Source: Macrostomum hystrix
Taxonomy: Eukaryota; Platyhelminthes; Macrostomidae
Length of the DNA: 64,000 nucleotides
Assembly: GCA_950097015.1 (NCBI GenBank)
Contig: CATNEN010000024.1
Location: 4,957,501 to 5,021,500 of the forward strand
Reading direction: 5' to 3'
Shown: positions 11,129 to 24,506 of the stretch, piece after piece
Numbering within the stretch: the stretch's first letter is position 1
How the letters are laid out: each line of letters opens with the position of its first letter
Translations under genes and position numbers: made by a program
The notes under the pieces: model-generated
The model's input: the letters and a program-made list of their open reading frames with translations, nothing else
The model's database searches: none
What the model was told of the DNA's origin: nothing

Positions 11129-12011
11129 AAATATTCAAATACTTTTAAGCGACTTTTCTACCCCGAGAGCGCCTTCACTCACCCTCTGATTGAGTTGAAA
11201 ATCTATTGCTCGATTGTCCTAGCAATACTACTTGCCCTCCTTATACAGTAGGTACAGTAGGTACTTAAGCGCTTTTCAAACTGCTGTTCAAATAGGTATC
11301 TAATTGATCGAAGGTGATCAGTACGATGCTCTCTTTTGCGATTTTCTCATTCTTGCCCTAGAGCGAGTGTTGCGTTACAAAAATGTGCAAATTGAGCGAC
11401 TTATCGTAGATAAAAATTACTAATTTGTTGTACCTTTGTATAGCAGTTTACAAAATAAGATACACCAAATATAGATTATGCCGATTGCATCGAAAGTTAA
11501 CTACAGTCAATTAGCATACATATAGTTGAACGTTTCCTTTCAGCCAAATGTGAATTAAAAACGTTGGAAAAACCTTTAAATTGTGACTACTTGAATATTT
11601 AAACTAGGTAGTGCGAGCTAGTTTGTGCAGAGTTGCATGCAAACGAAATGCAAAATTAATTTACTAACAATTTCTATAATTCTTTATTGCGCCGCAAAAA
11701 TTTTCATCAATCAACAGAAAATTTGATGCTTTGTGTTCATTAAGATATTGTCAATTATAGAATACATCAGATACGAAGTTGGTGTGACTCTAAAAACGTG
11801 ATTATACAAGCTTTTTAACCTATATTAAAATTATAATTTGAGTAGTTTTTGTACCGATCAACTACTTACTTTCGTGTCGTTTACTGTTTTTCTTATTTTT
11901 CTATCACTTTTCCTGTCAACTAACTAAACTTTCGTTTTGGTTTTAAAGCTTACACACAAGAGCTTGTCTTAAATGTATCTTCTACTATGATTCATGCATC
12001 TGTTGTGTAAG

Positions 12012-12017
12012 AATAAA
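12012..12017 (+). terminator. Candidate polyadenylation signal of the nAChR gene
   Basis: AATAAA about 0.9 kb after the nAChR stop codon in AT-rich sequence. Other AATAAA-like hexamers exist in the same tract, so the site actually used is not determined. Confidence 0.3.
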
Positions 12018-12928
12018 AATGGTTTCGTTTTGTACTACTGATTATAGTGTAGTCTGTTAGCGTATAACATGTAATTGAACAAATAATGTACTTTCACTAC
12101 TGATATAACTTATTGGGTAACGTATGTACTATATGCGGTGTGATTGTACGAGCAAATATCGTGTTTGCTGCCATTTTTAGCTGTACACTTAACGGACACT
12201 GATATTTCCAGCAGAATGAGCATTGCAGTTAAAATAAGAAGTGCACTTTGCTAGTTATAAAGCATGCAAAAAATGCAAGTTTGCTAAAATTATGATTTCT
12301 GTGCGCAATTTTTTTTCCGTATATAGCTTGATACGTATACGTTTTGTGTTCGCAGCACCGACTTAATAAATTCAAAATTTGCTGAATTATTTCAAGCCTA
12401 TAAACCCGTATTACGTCGAAATTCCGTCCTTCGAATTATATTACTACGCAGTATCAAAAGTGCAAGTTACAGTTATGTAATAATCAAAACATATTGCGTA
12501 AGGTAATTAAAAAACCGCTAGTTTGGTTTAATGGAAACCCGATGCTTTGTTATATGCTAGCTACGTGCACACAAAAGTGGTCCTTCTATACTCATCATGC
12601 AAAGTACATGTGGTAGCCGTAGGCACATTATATACAGAAATGGAAGAATAAAAATGTTCAAGAAAGGTAGACTTACTAGAAAACTATATATTTTTTAATT
12701 CGTTCATATAAAATATAATTACCCAGCTACCGCATTGCAACAATTTATAAAGGGCTGCAAAAGTGCAGATCAATTAAAATTAAATAGATTATAGTTAATG
12801 TAAAGACCATGAGGTTTACTTGCCAAATTCATACTATGTGATTGTATAACGGAAGGTCGTTTTAAATATATACAATAATCATTATTAATTTAAGCCTGCA
12901 CATATAAGAATGCATGCACATTCACAGC

Positions 12929-13093
12929 CAGGCCGGGGCGTAGCCAAGGGAGCTCATGGGGGGTCATGACCCCCCTGCAGCCGGCTGATCCAGGCCTAAT
13001 TTTATATGAGGCCTAGCACCCCATGCCCCCGATTGCCGCTGTGAGCCTGTGACTGTGACCCCACCCCGTGAGGAAATCCTTGCTACGCCACTT
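12929..13093. mobile_element. hAT-like MITE with 8-bp target duplication
   Basis: A 165-bp GC-rich insert in AT-rich DNA. It is flanked by the perfect 8-bp repeat TTCACAGC (12921-12928 and 13094-13101). The ends are imperfect inverted repeats sharing GGCGTAGC(C)AAGG. An 8-bp duplication and CAG...GGCG ends fit the hAT superfamily. There is no coding capacity. Confidence 0.65.
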
Positions 13094-13487
13094 TTCACAG
13101 CAACGAACACTAGAAGACTAGACCACTACTTCTAATTCCCTGGTCCTAATTCCCTAGTTTAAACGAAATTTTGAGGTAAAACAAAAAGTTTCAAGTGCCT
13201 TTTCTGAACTACTGCTTTTTTGTATTAAAGTGGCTATAGTTAAAACTTAAAGTAAAAAATGATACTTTTTAGGCCTTTAATCTAATTTTAGTAATATATA
13301 TTTCTAGGAAAATTGCACAACTTTTGTGATCCATTAAGTACAGAATACGTTATTGTCCGCTACACTTGATCACTTCGCTACACTTAAGCAAGGTCAATTT
13401 TTTATTTTGCAACGTAGAGTACTACGTGGTTACAAAAAATAAATTGGTTGACAGTCATTGATTTTTTCATTTTGGAACGCCTGGATA

Positions 13488-13491
13488 ATGG
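13488..13491 (+). CDS. POLR2B: RPB2 first coding exon (ATG plus one base)
   Basis: ATGG followed directly by a perfect donor GTAAGT. The next exon (16041) starts with AC in the phase that completes GAC. The resulting start gives a protein of the expected family length and an acidic N-terminus like other RPB2 proteins. No other start in phase is seen in the second exon before the conserved region. This is inferred from phase and length; a cDNA would settle it. Confidence 0.65.
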
Positions 13492-16400
13492 GTAAGTTTA
13501 GTGTCACGCTACACATCATTTGTTTTAGTATGTGTAGGCCTAATATGTAATTTTGGCCTAGGCCAAAAATGTTCTAATTATATAATTGTAAATAGCTAAG
13601 CCATATCCCTGATGTTTATTCATTTAGTTTATGTGTTTTATTGTGGCTTTACTTACATCCAAAAGCTTGTAACATTTAAAAGCTTGTATTTTTGTCACCA
13701 TTATCTTGAATCTTAGTTGCATGTCCAACCATTCTTTAAATATTGGCTGTTATACAAAATTATATATTATTTCTTGTTATATCCTGTGTTGGTCGCATTA
13801 CCGAAATGTTAATAATTGTTACTGACCATTTGGTTATGGAAAAAAATTGCAACAAGAAATACCAAAAATGAGTAACAGTTGTTACTTATGATCATGACCT
13901 ATCACTTGCAATTTTTTATTGGCTGCATATTGGCTGCATTTGGCTGCATATTTAGCTTTTTGGGTCGTCTTGCAACTTAAAGTGATGCCTACTTTCAAAG
14001 TTCTTCTCTGCTTAGTTTTTGACAAATTTGTTTGAATTAATGTTAGGTGTTTAGTGTCATTTTATAGTTCCAGTATACAAACGTCCAGCCTAGCATTTAA
14101 GTCAAATGTTTTTTTTGTTTTTTAGACATTTTGGTTCAATGTTCTGCTAAAACATTCAATTAAAATGTTTCTTCTGAGAGTAAAAGAAAGATTTTAACTC
14201 TATACTGGCCCCTGGGGCTGTTCTCTAGGATATGAGCTCACATTAACTCCATCCCTTCTTTTCTGTCAGTATTTTATAGCTAGAGGGCACTTTTACAGCA
14301 AGAATAATCAAGGATAGAGCAGAGAGAAGAGATTGGAGGTTTTACACAGGAGCAGTTGGTTTTTATCCTACATTGCCAGCGCCATAGCTATGGCATTCTC
14401 AGTCTCCTTATCAATCCTGTGCCTGCTTCCTTGCTGAGCTGTACTTTTCAGCTGGCATTTCTTCTCTGAAAATTTGGGTATTGGCCATAGTCCAGATCAT
14501 GCTAAGTGCACACCAGAAGCAAAATTCAAGAGTTTATTTTTGCATGTCAGCACATAGGAAGGCAAAAGCGATGTAAACTGGACATGAGACATAGTTTTGA
14601 ATTTATGTATCATATTAGTATTTTTTTGCCAGTTTTGGATGGTGATAGTGTATTTCATTTAAAATACATCAAACTTTATGGTATTATTATGGCAAAACCA
14701 GAAGAAAGTGTAGATTTCATTCTTTAAAAAAATAGAGTTTAGAAATATATATTTTGTATAGAAAATTGTCTTGATCTTTTAAGTTCCAAAACCTTGTTTT
14801 AATGTAAAAAAACCACACAAAAAGCAAAAAAAAACTTCCCTAAAAATTAGAAAGTGGAATTTAATAAATGCATTAACAATTTCACCAAAATTGTGTATAC
14901 CAACTTTTTTATGTTATCCTTAGGTGCATGCCCAAGCATACAGCTATATACTACATGTATTAAAATGCATGCTAAATTCATTGTGCAGTCCAAAGTGCAT
15001 GCTGGAAAATTCTGGCATGCACAATGCCTTCCTGAATATAGGGCATTGGCTCTTGCATATTTTTGCATCACTTCACTGGGTTTAAAATGATTGATTGCTG
15101 AAAATGTATTCATTTATTATTTTTTGTGTGCTATAAAATAATAGAATACTGGTTAAAAAGTAGTTTTTTATTTCTTTTTCTTGTGCAAATACTAGCCAAA
15201 AAATATCTGGCTCAGTAAACCTATTTTTGGGCCTAAGCCTGTCTATTAACAATTTGTTGAATAAAATTGCAATTCTATCATTTTATCTTGAAAATTCTGC
15301 TAATAACAAAACAATCAAAAAATATATAGACAAGAATTAACTACCAAATAAAAAGCTACAAGGGGTTTTTCAAAAGTAACAATAATTTAGTCATAACTTT
15401 TTAATAGATAAACTTTTTAACTTGAAATTTTTACCTTTGAAATCTCACATTGAAGTAATAGTCCATATTTGCATAATTACAGGGTAAAAATTTCAAGCTA
15501 AAAAGTTTATCCATTAAAAAGTTATGCCTAAATTCTTGTTACTTTTGAAACACCCCTAGTAGCAATATTTTGCTTATCAAAGTCATTGTAAATTATACCT
15601 AGGTATCCTTTTATGAGAAATATAGTTATCAACTTTTCTAATTAGTAAATTCACTAAGATTAGAAACTGTTTAAAAGTACAATCTCATAAAATGTGATTA
15701 ATTTATATTGCTAGTTCATATCAATATCAATTAACATGTATTAATTGCATTTTAGTGCATGCTGGAATTCAGTGTCCTACTCAAGGAAACAATTTTTTTC
15801 TAGGAATGTGTCTTTTAAGCTTTCTGTCAGAAGTCCAAAGATCTAGACAATAATCATTATGCTATAAGGCTTTTTAGGTTTTATTCTGTTTAAATATTGG
15901 CAGTTAGTTTCTTTCACTTTTTATCTTTACATTACATTACATTGCACTAAGTGCAGGCAGCAGTTGCAACATTTGGATTGCAATTTTCTGCTTTCTTTTA
16001 ATCTACTACAACCTCCCGATACCTCTTTCGCCTCTGACAGACGTTGATCCCTATGCCGACTACGACGACGACGATGAAATCACTCACGACTTCTGGCAGG
16101 AGGCCTGCTGGATTGTCATCTCGTCTTACTTCGACGAAAAGGGCCTGGTGCGCCAGCAGCTGGACTCATTCGACGAGTTTATCCAGATGTCCGTCCAGCG
16201 CATTGTTGAGGACACGCCAGTTATCGAACTGCAGGCTGAGGCCACCCACGCTATGGGCATACGCGAGACCCCTGACAAATACCAGGTGAAGTTTGAGCAG
16301 ATCTACCTGACCAAGCCTGCTCATTGGGAGAAGGACGGCTCCAGCGCGCCTCTGATGCCAAATTACGCTCGTCTGCGCAACCTCACCTACTGCGCACCCC

Positions 16401-19400
16401 TGTACGTCGACATCACCAAGAAGACAATCAGATCTGACGAGGAGCCCCTGGAGCAGAAGCACAGCAAAATCTTTATTGGCAAGATGCCAATTATGCTGAG
16501 GTCAACCTACTGCCTGCTCAGCGGCCTGAGCGATATCGACCTGGCCCAGTTAAACGAGTGCCCTGTGGATCCTGGCGGCTATTTCATTATCAACGGCTCA
16601 GAGAAAGTGCTCATAGCGCAGGAGAAGATGGCCACTAACACTGTGTACGTGTTTCAACAGAAGGACTCGAAATATTCCTTTAAAACTGAGATTAGATCCT
16701 ACCTGGAGCATTCCTCTAGGCCGACTTCCACTCTGTGGGTGAACATGGTGGCCAAAGGCGGCGGCACAGCTGGCAAGAAGACAAGCGTCGGCTCCAAGAT
16801 TGTCGGCATCCTGCCCTACATCAAACAGGAAATTCCAATCATTATTGTGTTCAGAGCGTTGGGCTTCGTGTCCGATCGAGACATTCTTGAGCACATTATC
16901 TACGAATTCGACGATCCGGAAATGATGGAGATGGTCAAGCCGTCTCTTGATGACGCCTTCGTCATTCAGGAGCAGAATGTGGCGCTCAATTTCATTGGCT
17001 CCCGCGGCGCCCGGCCAGGCGTAACCAAAGAGAAACGCATCGCCTATGCCAAGGACATCCTACAGAAGGAGATGCTGCCGCATGTTGGCATCAGCGATTA
17101 CTGCGAGACTCGCAAGGCCTACTTCCTGGGGTGAGATGGCCGCCATGTGCTTCATTCGGTTCAACCATAGACAGCACATCCTATCATTTGATTGAATCAT
17201 AGGCAGCATTGGGTTAGACTATGAGCTGCGCCACATCAGGTCATTGGGTTAGACTATAAGCAGCGCCACATCAGGTCATTGGGTTGGACTATGAGCAGCG
17301 CCACATCAGGTCATTGGGTTGGACTATGAGCAGCGCCACATTAGGTCATTGGGTTAGACTATGAGCGGCACCACATCAGGTCATTGGGTTAGACTACGAG
17401 CAGCGCCACATCAGGTCATTGGGTTAGACTATGAGCAGCGCCACATCAGGTCATTGGGTTAGACTATGAGCAGCGCCACATCAGGTCATTGGGTTAGACT
17501 ATGAGCAGCGCCACATCAGGTCATTGGGTTAGACCCATAGACTATAGACTAGACTAAACCTACCCCATTTCCACACCTGGCCGCAGATACATGACTCACC
17601 GCCTGCTGTTGGCCGCACTCGGCCGTCGCGAAGTTGACGATCGCGATCACTATGGCAACAAACGCCTGGACCTGGCCGGGCCCCTATTGGCCTTCCTATT
17701 TCGCGGCCTATTCCGAAATCTGGCAAAAGAGTTCCGACTGTATGCCCAGCGCCAGATTGATCGACAAAAGAATGGCGACTTCGGCGTCGAAGCAGCCGTC
17801 ATCAACACCATCATCACCGACGGCCTGCGCTATTCATTGGCTACTGGCAACTGGGGCGACCAGAAGAAGGCCCACCAGGCCCGCGCAGGCGTCTCCCAGG
17901 TGCTAAATCGCCTGACCTTCACCAGTACGCTCAGCCATCTGCGACGATTGAACTCGCCGATAGGACGCGACGGCAAACTGGCCAGGCCGCGCCAGCTGCA
18001 CAATACCCACTGGGGCATGATCTGCCCGGCTGAAACGCCTGAAGGTCAAGCGGTCGGCCTAGTGAAGAATCTGGCACTGATGGCCTACATTAGCGTGGGC
18101 TCACAGCCCAGCCCTATTCACGAATTCTTGGAGGAGTGGAGCATGGAGAATCTGGAGGAGATTGCTCCATCATCTATTGCAGAGTAAGCGTCAGTTTGTG
18201 TATTGCTTCTTTTTTAATAGTACCATGATTTTTAATAGACATTGAGGATTACAAATTTACCACATACAGTATAATACTACAGCTAGACATTCAGAATGCA
18301 CAGCAGACTGAGATTACAGCTAGACATTCAGAATGCACAGCAGACTGAGATTACAGCTAGACATTCAGAATGCACAGCAGACTGTTTGAGATTACAGCTA
18401 GACATTCAGAATGCATAGCAGACTGTTTGAGATTACAGCTAGACATTCAGAATGCACAGCAGACTGTTTGAGATTACAGCTAGACATTCAGAATGCACAG
18501 CAGACTGTTTGAGATTACAGCTAGACATTCAGAATGCATAGCAGACTGTTTGAGATTACAGCTAGACATTCAGAATGCACAGCAGACTGTTTGAGATTAC
18601 AGCTAGACATTCAGAATGCATAGCAGACTGTTTGAGATTACAGCTAGACATTCAGAATGCACAGCGGACTGTTTGAAATTACAGCTAGACATTCAGAATG
18701 CACAGCAGACTGTTTGAAATTACAGCTAGACATTCAGAATGCATAGCAGACTGTTTGAAATTACAGCTAGACATTCAGAATGCATAGCAGACTGTTTGAG
18801 ATTACAGCTAGACATTCAGAATGCACAGCGGACTGTTTGAGATTACAGCTAGACATTCAGAATGCATAGCAGACTGTTTGAGATTACAGTTAGACATTCA
18901 GAATGCATAGCAGACTGTTTGAGATTACAGCTAGACATTCAGAATGCATAGCAGACTGTTTGAAATTACAGTTAGACATTCAGAATGCATAGCAGACTGT
19001 TTGAGATTACAGCTAGACATTCAGAATGCATAGCAGACTGTTTGAGATTACAGCTAGACATTCAGAATGCACAGCGGACTGTTTGAGATTACAGCTAGAC
19101 ATTCAGAATGCACAGCAGACTGTTTGAAATTACAGCTAGACATTCAGAATGCACAGCGGACTGTTTGAAATTACAGTTAGACATTCAGAATGCATAGCAG
19201 ACTGTTTGAAATTACAGCTAGACATTCAGAATGCATAGCAGACTGTTTGAAATTACAGCTAGACATTCAGAATGCACAGCAGGCTAAGATTACCCCAACC
19301 CTTTCCACCAAACAGCGCCACGAAGATCTTCGTGAACGGCTGCTGGGTCGGAATCCACCGCAATCCGGACCAGCTCATGACCACGCTGAAGCGGCTTCGT

Positions 19401-22400
19401 CGCGAGATGGACATCATCGTCTCCGAGGTGACCATTGTGCGTGATTTTCGCGAGAAAGAGATTCGAATCTTCACAGACGCCGGCAGAATCTGTCGCCCGC
19501 TATTAATCGTTGAAAATCAGAAGCTTCTATTAAAGAAGCGTCACATTGATGAATTGCGCGAAGCTGAAGGCGGCGACGGTACTAGACGGTACGGCTGGCA
19601 GGATCTAGTCACTAGCGGTGTTGTTGAGTACATCGACACCCTGGAGGAGGAGACGGTCATGATTGCCATGACGCCAGACGATATTTCCAAATCCGGAGTG
19701 TACTGCTCCACTTACACGCATTGCGAAATTCATCCCAGCATGATTCTGGGCGTCTGCGCCTCCATCATACCGTTCCCGGATCACAACCAGAGCCCCAGGA
19801 ACACCTACCAATCTGCTATGGGCAAGCAGGCCATGGGTGTGTACATATCCAACTATCACATGCGCATGGACACCCTGGCCAATGTGCTCTACTATCCACA
19901 AAAGCCGTTAGTAACTACTCGAGCAATGGAGTACCTGCGCTTCCGCGAATTGCCAGCCGGTATTAACAGCATTGTGGCCATCGCCTCCTACACTGGCTAC
20001 AATCAGGAGGATTCCGTTGTTCTCAACGAGTCCGCCATTCATCGTGGCTTCTTCCGGTAATAAATCATTTTAATCTATTTCAGGTTCTTCCCCGCTGTAC
20101 TTTTCATAAAATTCCTCGACATGTACTTTTAAACGAGTCCTTCATGTGTAATTTTCAGCAAATCACTTATTTTAATCGAATCCCTCGCCGTTTACTGTAA
20201 TTTTTACTGAATCCTCACAAAATTTTTAACGTTAATAATTTTACCTGTATAGATATTTTTAACAAGCCTTTTTGTAAATATACATGTCTTAAAGTACGGG
20301 AAAAGAGATTAAAATGATTTCAATTTTGTTTCGTAAAAAAAACAGCTAGACATACGTGTGTAAGTTTTCCCTAAAGTGAGATTTGCCCACTCTGCTCAAA
20401 CCGCAGCTCTGAGTTCTACCGAACCTACCGCGACCAAGAGTCCAAACGGGGCCTCGACCAGGAGGAAGTGATCGAGAAGCCGCAGCGCACCGAAGTGCAG
20501 GGCATGCGGAACGCCATCTACGACAAGCTGGACGATGACGGGCTCATCGCACCCGGCGTGCGTGTCTCCGGCGACGACGTGCTGATTGGAAAGACCATCA
20601 CATTACCGGAGAATGAGGACGAGGTGAGATCCTCGAGTGGGATCTATTAGATTTGATTTCGCGTGTGTGATTGGGGAAAATGCAGATCCATCATCATGTG
20701 TGATTGGGGAAGAATCTATAGGCATAATAATGTGTGATTGGGGAAGAGTGTAGAGCCATCATCATGTGTGATTGGGGAAGAATCTATAGGCATAATAATG
20801 TGTGATTGGGGAAGAATCTATAGGCATAATAATGTGTGATTGGGGAAGAGTGTAGAGCCATCATCATGTGTGATTGGGGGAAGAATCTATAGGCATAATA
20901 ATGTGTGATTGGGGAAGAGTGTAGATCCATCATCATGTGTGATTGGGGAAGAATCTATAGGCATAATAATGTGTGATTGGGGAAGAATGTAGAGCCATCA
21001 TCATGTGTGATTGGGGAAGAATCTATAGCCATCATAATGTGTGATTGGGGAAGAATCTATAGCCATCATCATGTGTGATTGGGGAAGAATCTATAGCCAT
21101 CATAATGTGTGATTGGGGAAGAGTGTAGAGCCAGTTCCGTAAGCCTAATTCTCCCCCTGAATCCGCCACTGCAGCTGGAGGGCACCCAGCGCCGCTATAC
21201 CAAGCGAGACGCCTCGGTGTTCATGCGCCGGTCCGAGTACGGCATTGTTGACCAGGTCATGCTCACGGTGAATAACGAGGGCTACAAATTCTGCAAGGTG
21301 CGCATTCGCACCACCAAGATACCGCAGATTGGTGACAAATTCGCCAGCCGGCACGGCCAGAAGGGCACCTGCGGTATTCGCCTACAACAGCAGGACATGC
21401 CGTTCACCTGCGAAGGCATCACGCCGGATATCATCATCAATCCGCACGCTATTCCGTCTCGTATGACTGTTGGCCACCTGATTGAATGCCTACAGGGCAA
21501 GGTGTCAGCTAATAAAGGCGAGATTGGCGACGCTACACCGTTTAACGACACGGTGAATGTGCGCCGAATCTCGAAGCTGCTGTACGACTACGGCTACCAG
21601 CGTACCGGCAATGAGATTCTTTACAACGGCTTTACCGGCCGTAAACTCAACGCCCAGGTGTTTATCGGGCCTACTTATTATCAGCGACTGAAGCACATGG
21701 TCGACGACAAGATTCACTCGCGCGCCAGGGGCCCTGTGCAGATTCTGAACCGGCAGCCCATGGAGGGTCGGTCCAGGTCAGTTTTTGCTATTCTCTGTCT
21801 TCGATTATTTCATTTCTCATCGATTTTTTCTTATTTAATTCTTCCACGTACATGCACTTTACATTTAATTCGCCGCGTACTTTTCATCGAGTCTTTCATT
21901 GATTCGCCGTGTACTTTTCATCGAATCCTTCTATCATTCGCCGTGTACTTTTCATCGAATCTTTCTTTCATTCGCCGTGTACTTTTCATCGAATCCTTCT
22001 TTCATTCGCCGTGTACTTTTCATCGAATCCTTCTTTCATTCGCCGTGTACTTTTCATCGAATCCTTCTATCATTCGCCGTGTACTTTTCATCGAATCCTT
22101 CTATCATTCGCCGTGTACTTTTCATCGAATCCTTCTATCATTCGCCGTGTACTTTTCATCGAATCCTTCTATCATTCGCCGTGTACTTTTCATCGAGTCC
22201 TTCTTTCATTCGCCGTTTACTTTGCATCGAATCCTTCTATCATTCGCCGTGTACTTTTCATCGAATCCTTCTATCATTCGCCGTGTACTTTTCATCGAGT
22301 CCTTCTTTCATTCGCCGTGTACTTTTCATCGAATCCTTCATTGATTCGCATTGTACTTTTCATCGAATCCTTCTATCATTCGCCGTGTACTTTTCATCGA

Positions 22401-22954
22401 ATCCTTCTTTCATTCGCTGTGTACTTTTCATCGAATCCTTCTTTCATTCGCCGTGTACTTTTCATCGAATCCTTCTTTCATTCGCCGTGTACTTTTCATC
22501 GAATCCTTCTTTCATTCGCCGTGTACTTTTCATCGAATCCTTCTTTCATTCGCTGTGAAGTCTTTACTCAAATCATCCTTGAGTTCTTCGAATCCCGTAA
22601 TAAATCTCGTAAAAAATGGACTCCGCAAAAATATTTTCGCCCTCGCCTTCCGCCCAAATCGCTCACAGGGACGGCGGTCTCCGTTTCGGCGAGATGGAGC
22701 GCGACTGCCAGATTGCCCACGGCGCCGCCCAGTTCCTCAGAGAGCGCCTATTCCAGGTGTCCGATCCGTACCGGGTGCACGTGTGCAACCTCTGCGGCCT
22801 GATCTGCATCGCCAACCTGCGCAACAAGACCTACGAGTGTAGAGGCTGCCGCAACAAGACCCAGATAAGCCAGATCACCATTCCCTACGCCTGCAAGCTG
22901 CTGTTCCAGGAGCTCATGAGTATGAGCATCGCGCCAAGGCTTATGACCACCTGA
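13488..22954 (+). CDS. POLR2B: DNA-directed RNA polymerase II subunit RPB2
   Basis: The second-largest subunit of nuclear RNA polymerase II, forming with RPB1 the catalytic cleft. Exons: 13488-13491, 16041-17130, 17587-18183, 19316-20056, 20407-20623, 21175-21776, 22669-22954. They sum to 3537 nt, or 1178 aa, close to the usual ~1174. All introns are GT-AG and all phases fit. Seen in order: the acidic N-terminus then [32 protein letters not shown] (fork/lobe region), [52 protein letters not shown] (hybrid-binding region), [15 protein letters not shown], and a C-terminal zinc site (CNLCG...CRGCRNKT). The first exon contributes only ATGG; joined to the second it gives [18 protein letters not shown]. 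The match is near-identical to known RPB2 over most of its length. AATAAA signals lie at 23258 and 23301. Confidence 0.97.
13492..16040. other. RPB2 intron 1
   Basis: AT-rich, no coding sequence. It contains the TA-flanked MITE at 15359-15559. Short words around GTGCATGCTGGAA recur at 14995 and 15746, possibly remnants of an older repeat. Confidence 0.6.
15359..15559. mobile_element. Tc1/mariner-like MITE with long inverted repeats
   Basis: A 201-bp element whose two ends are about 75-bp imperfect inverted repeats: the left begins CAAGGGGTTTTTCAAAAGTA, the right, reversed, begins CTAGGGGTGTTTCAAAAGTA. It is flanked by TA on both sides (15357-15358 and 15560-15561). Little unique sequence lies between the arms. 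TA flanks and a near-complete hairpin fit a non-autonomous Tc1/mariner-type element. Confidence 0.7.
17200..17533. repeat. Minisatellite, 35-bp unit
   Basis: About ten copies of a unit containing GAGCAGCGCCACATCAGGTC, in the RPB2 intron 17131-17586. Confidence 0.95.
18280..19283. repeat. Minisatellite, 41-bp unit
   Basis: About 24 copies of a unit containing ACAGCTAGACATTCAGAATG, filling almost the whole RPB2 intron 18184-19315. Confidence 0.96.
20663..21131. repeat. Minisatellite, 34-bp unit, two alternating variants
   Basis: About 14 copies of a unit containing GTGTGATTGGGGAAGA. Variants ending in CATAATAA and CATCATCA alternate irregularly. It lies in the RPB2 intron 20624-21174. Confidence 0.94.
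21880..22556. repeat. Minisatellite, 34-bp unit
   Basis: About 20 copies of a unit containing CGCCGTGTACTTTTCATCGA, in the last RPB2 intron. It keeps all three plus-strand frames open for hundreds of bases, so a naive gene model could read through the exon at 21776. A few related words (GTACTTTTCATAA, AATCCTTC) also occur near 20098-20210 in the intron after 20056. Confidence 0.95.
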
Positions 22955-24506
22955 CATGATCATGAGGCATTCTAGCTTGACCAATAACGCTAATACGAGC
23001 TAATAATAGGTCAGTCTTGTTGTTTGTGTTTCTAGTTCTTTAAGGCTTTATCGTTTGGAATGCCCGTGTACTATGAGTAGTATATTCGTGTTCGCTTGCT
23101 TGTGTCTGAAACTTTGCTTGTTGTTTGTAACTAACAAGAAATCACCGTGCATTTTTTTAATTTACATTTTCTGCCGTTGATCATCCGTTGAAAGTTAAAC
23201 CGTTTCCACGATTTCTAATCCTGCCTTTTGGTTGCGAAAATGGTTTTAAAACCCCTTAATAAAAATTCTGCTTCTATGCTTCTTGTTGCAGGTTTTTTTC
23301 AATAAATATACATGTATGGTACTCAGTAAATGCTATAATTCAACAACTCCCACACAAACGGGATTACAGACCGGTGGGTTTTGGCGAACGACAGAATTTT
23401 TTGTTCAGTCTTTGTTTTGGTTATTTGGTTATTTTTCGAATTGAATAATAATAAGTAGTACGCCAATACGCCATGAATGTTTGTTTGCTTTGTTATTAAC
23501 ACCGACTGATAAAAAAATGTTTTTTTACGGGTCCTGCCCTTTGCTTACCAATTTTATTTCTATTTAAGAGAGGAAAAGCGAAAAATAATAAAACGGGGGT
23601 GATTTGGCGTGCATTTCGTAGCTTTAAAACTATTTTTTTTAAATAAAATCAGTGCAAGTGCCCAGGTGGGTACAGGTGGTCTCACGAATTTCCTTTTTGC
23701 GAAGAACAATAAAACAGACAATTCGGATTTCTAATTTATAAAAATAGAATATTTCGAACCGACTCAACGAATAATATGGTATCGCTAAAGCATGCGCAGA
23801 TTTTGATTTCATACAAGCAATTTTTTGGAATTTGGACAACTCCACGCTCTGCATTTAACAGAATTCTTACTGAACCTCAATTAAACACCTGAGTGCATGC
23901 GATCGAAAAAAAAATTAATAAATCAAAACACCGAGTTTGTAAAGTGATAAATGTAACTTTGATGATGCCGCGCCTGAAGTACTAAATAATGATCTCTAGA
24001 TACTCATTGAGTAGTTTAATCGAATTATGATTTTTTATTCTATGTTATTTGAGTTCTTCCTATGCACGAGCACTTTGAGTCCTTCCCATGTAATTTAAGT
24101 CCTCATGTACTTTGAGTCCTTCCCATGTACTATAAGTCCTCATGTACTTTGAGTCCTTCCCATGTACTCTAAGTCCTCATGTACTTTGAGTCCTTCCTGT
24201 ATACTTTGAGTCCTTCCGGTGTACTTTGAGTCTTTTAGATGTACTTTGAGTCCTTACTAATTACTTTAAGCCCTTCCCGTGTACTCTCAGTCCTTCCCAT
24301 GTACTTTGAGTCCTTCCCATGTTATTCCCGGATGTCTGAGTTAAAGCTGCCCTCTATGCATTTATATCTGTCATTTATCACAGTGAAAAGTATCTTTTTT
24401 GTAGTCCCTCAAGCTCGCAGCCAGAGAAATATCAGACTATGGCACATTAAAGAATTGCCGCACCTAAGCAACAGGCCAAGCAGAGCTCTATACTCAAACT
24501 CTCGAT
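22955..24506. other. Intergenic region between RPB2 and methyltransferase gene
   Basis: AT-rich, with the RPB2 3' end (AATAAA at 23258 and 23301). A degenerate ~20-bp minisatellite lies at 24060-24325. RPB2 (+) and the methyltransferase gene (-) are convergent across this stretch. No gene is seen. Confidence 0.6.
24060..24325. repeat. Minisatellite, ~20-bp unit, degenerate
   Basis: About 13 copies of a unit containing GTACTTTGAGTCCTTCCCAT. Its core resembles that of the last RPB2 intron array only loosely. Confidence 0.9.

Larger units (their letters stand above)
11129..13487. other. AT-rich nAChR 3' UTR and intergenic region
   Basis: No coding sequence is visible. The first kilobase is probably 3' untranslated region. 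It holds a GC-rich MITE candidate at 12929-13093, which stands out from its AT-rich surroundings. The RPB2 promoter must lie near the right end; no clear TATA box is seen there. Confidence 0.5.

Noticed and set aside
14506-15113. Open frames of 73-88 codons in RPB2 intron 1
   Set aside because: AT-rich intronic sequence, frames on both strands over the same bases, no recognisable domain.
21109-22802. Extension of the RPB2 frame past 21776 into a 400-codon protein
   Set aside because: The donor at 21777 and the acceptor before 22669 restore the conserved RPB2 C-terminus; the extension is the 34-bp array.
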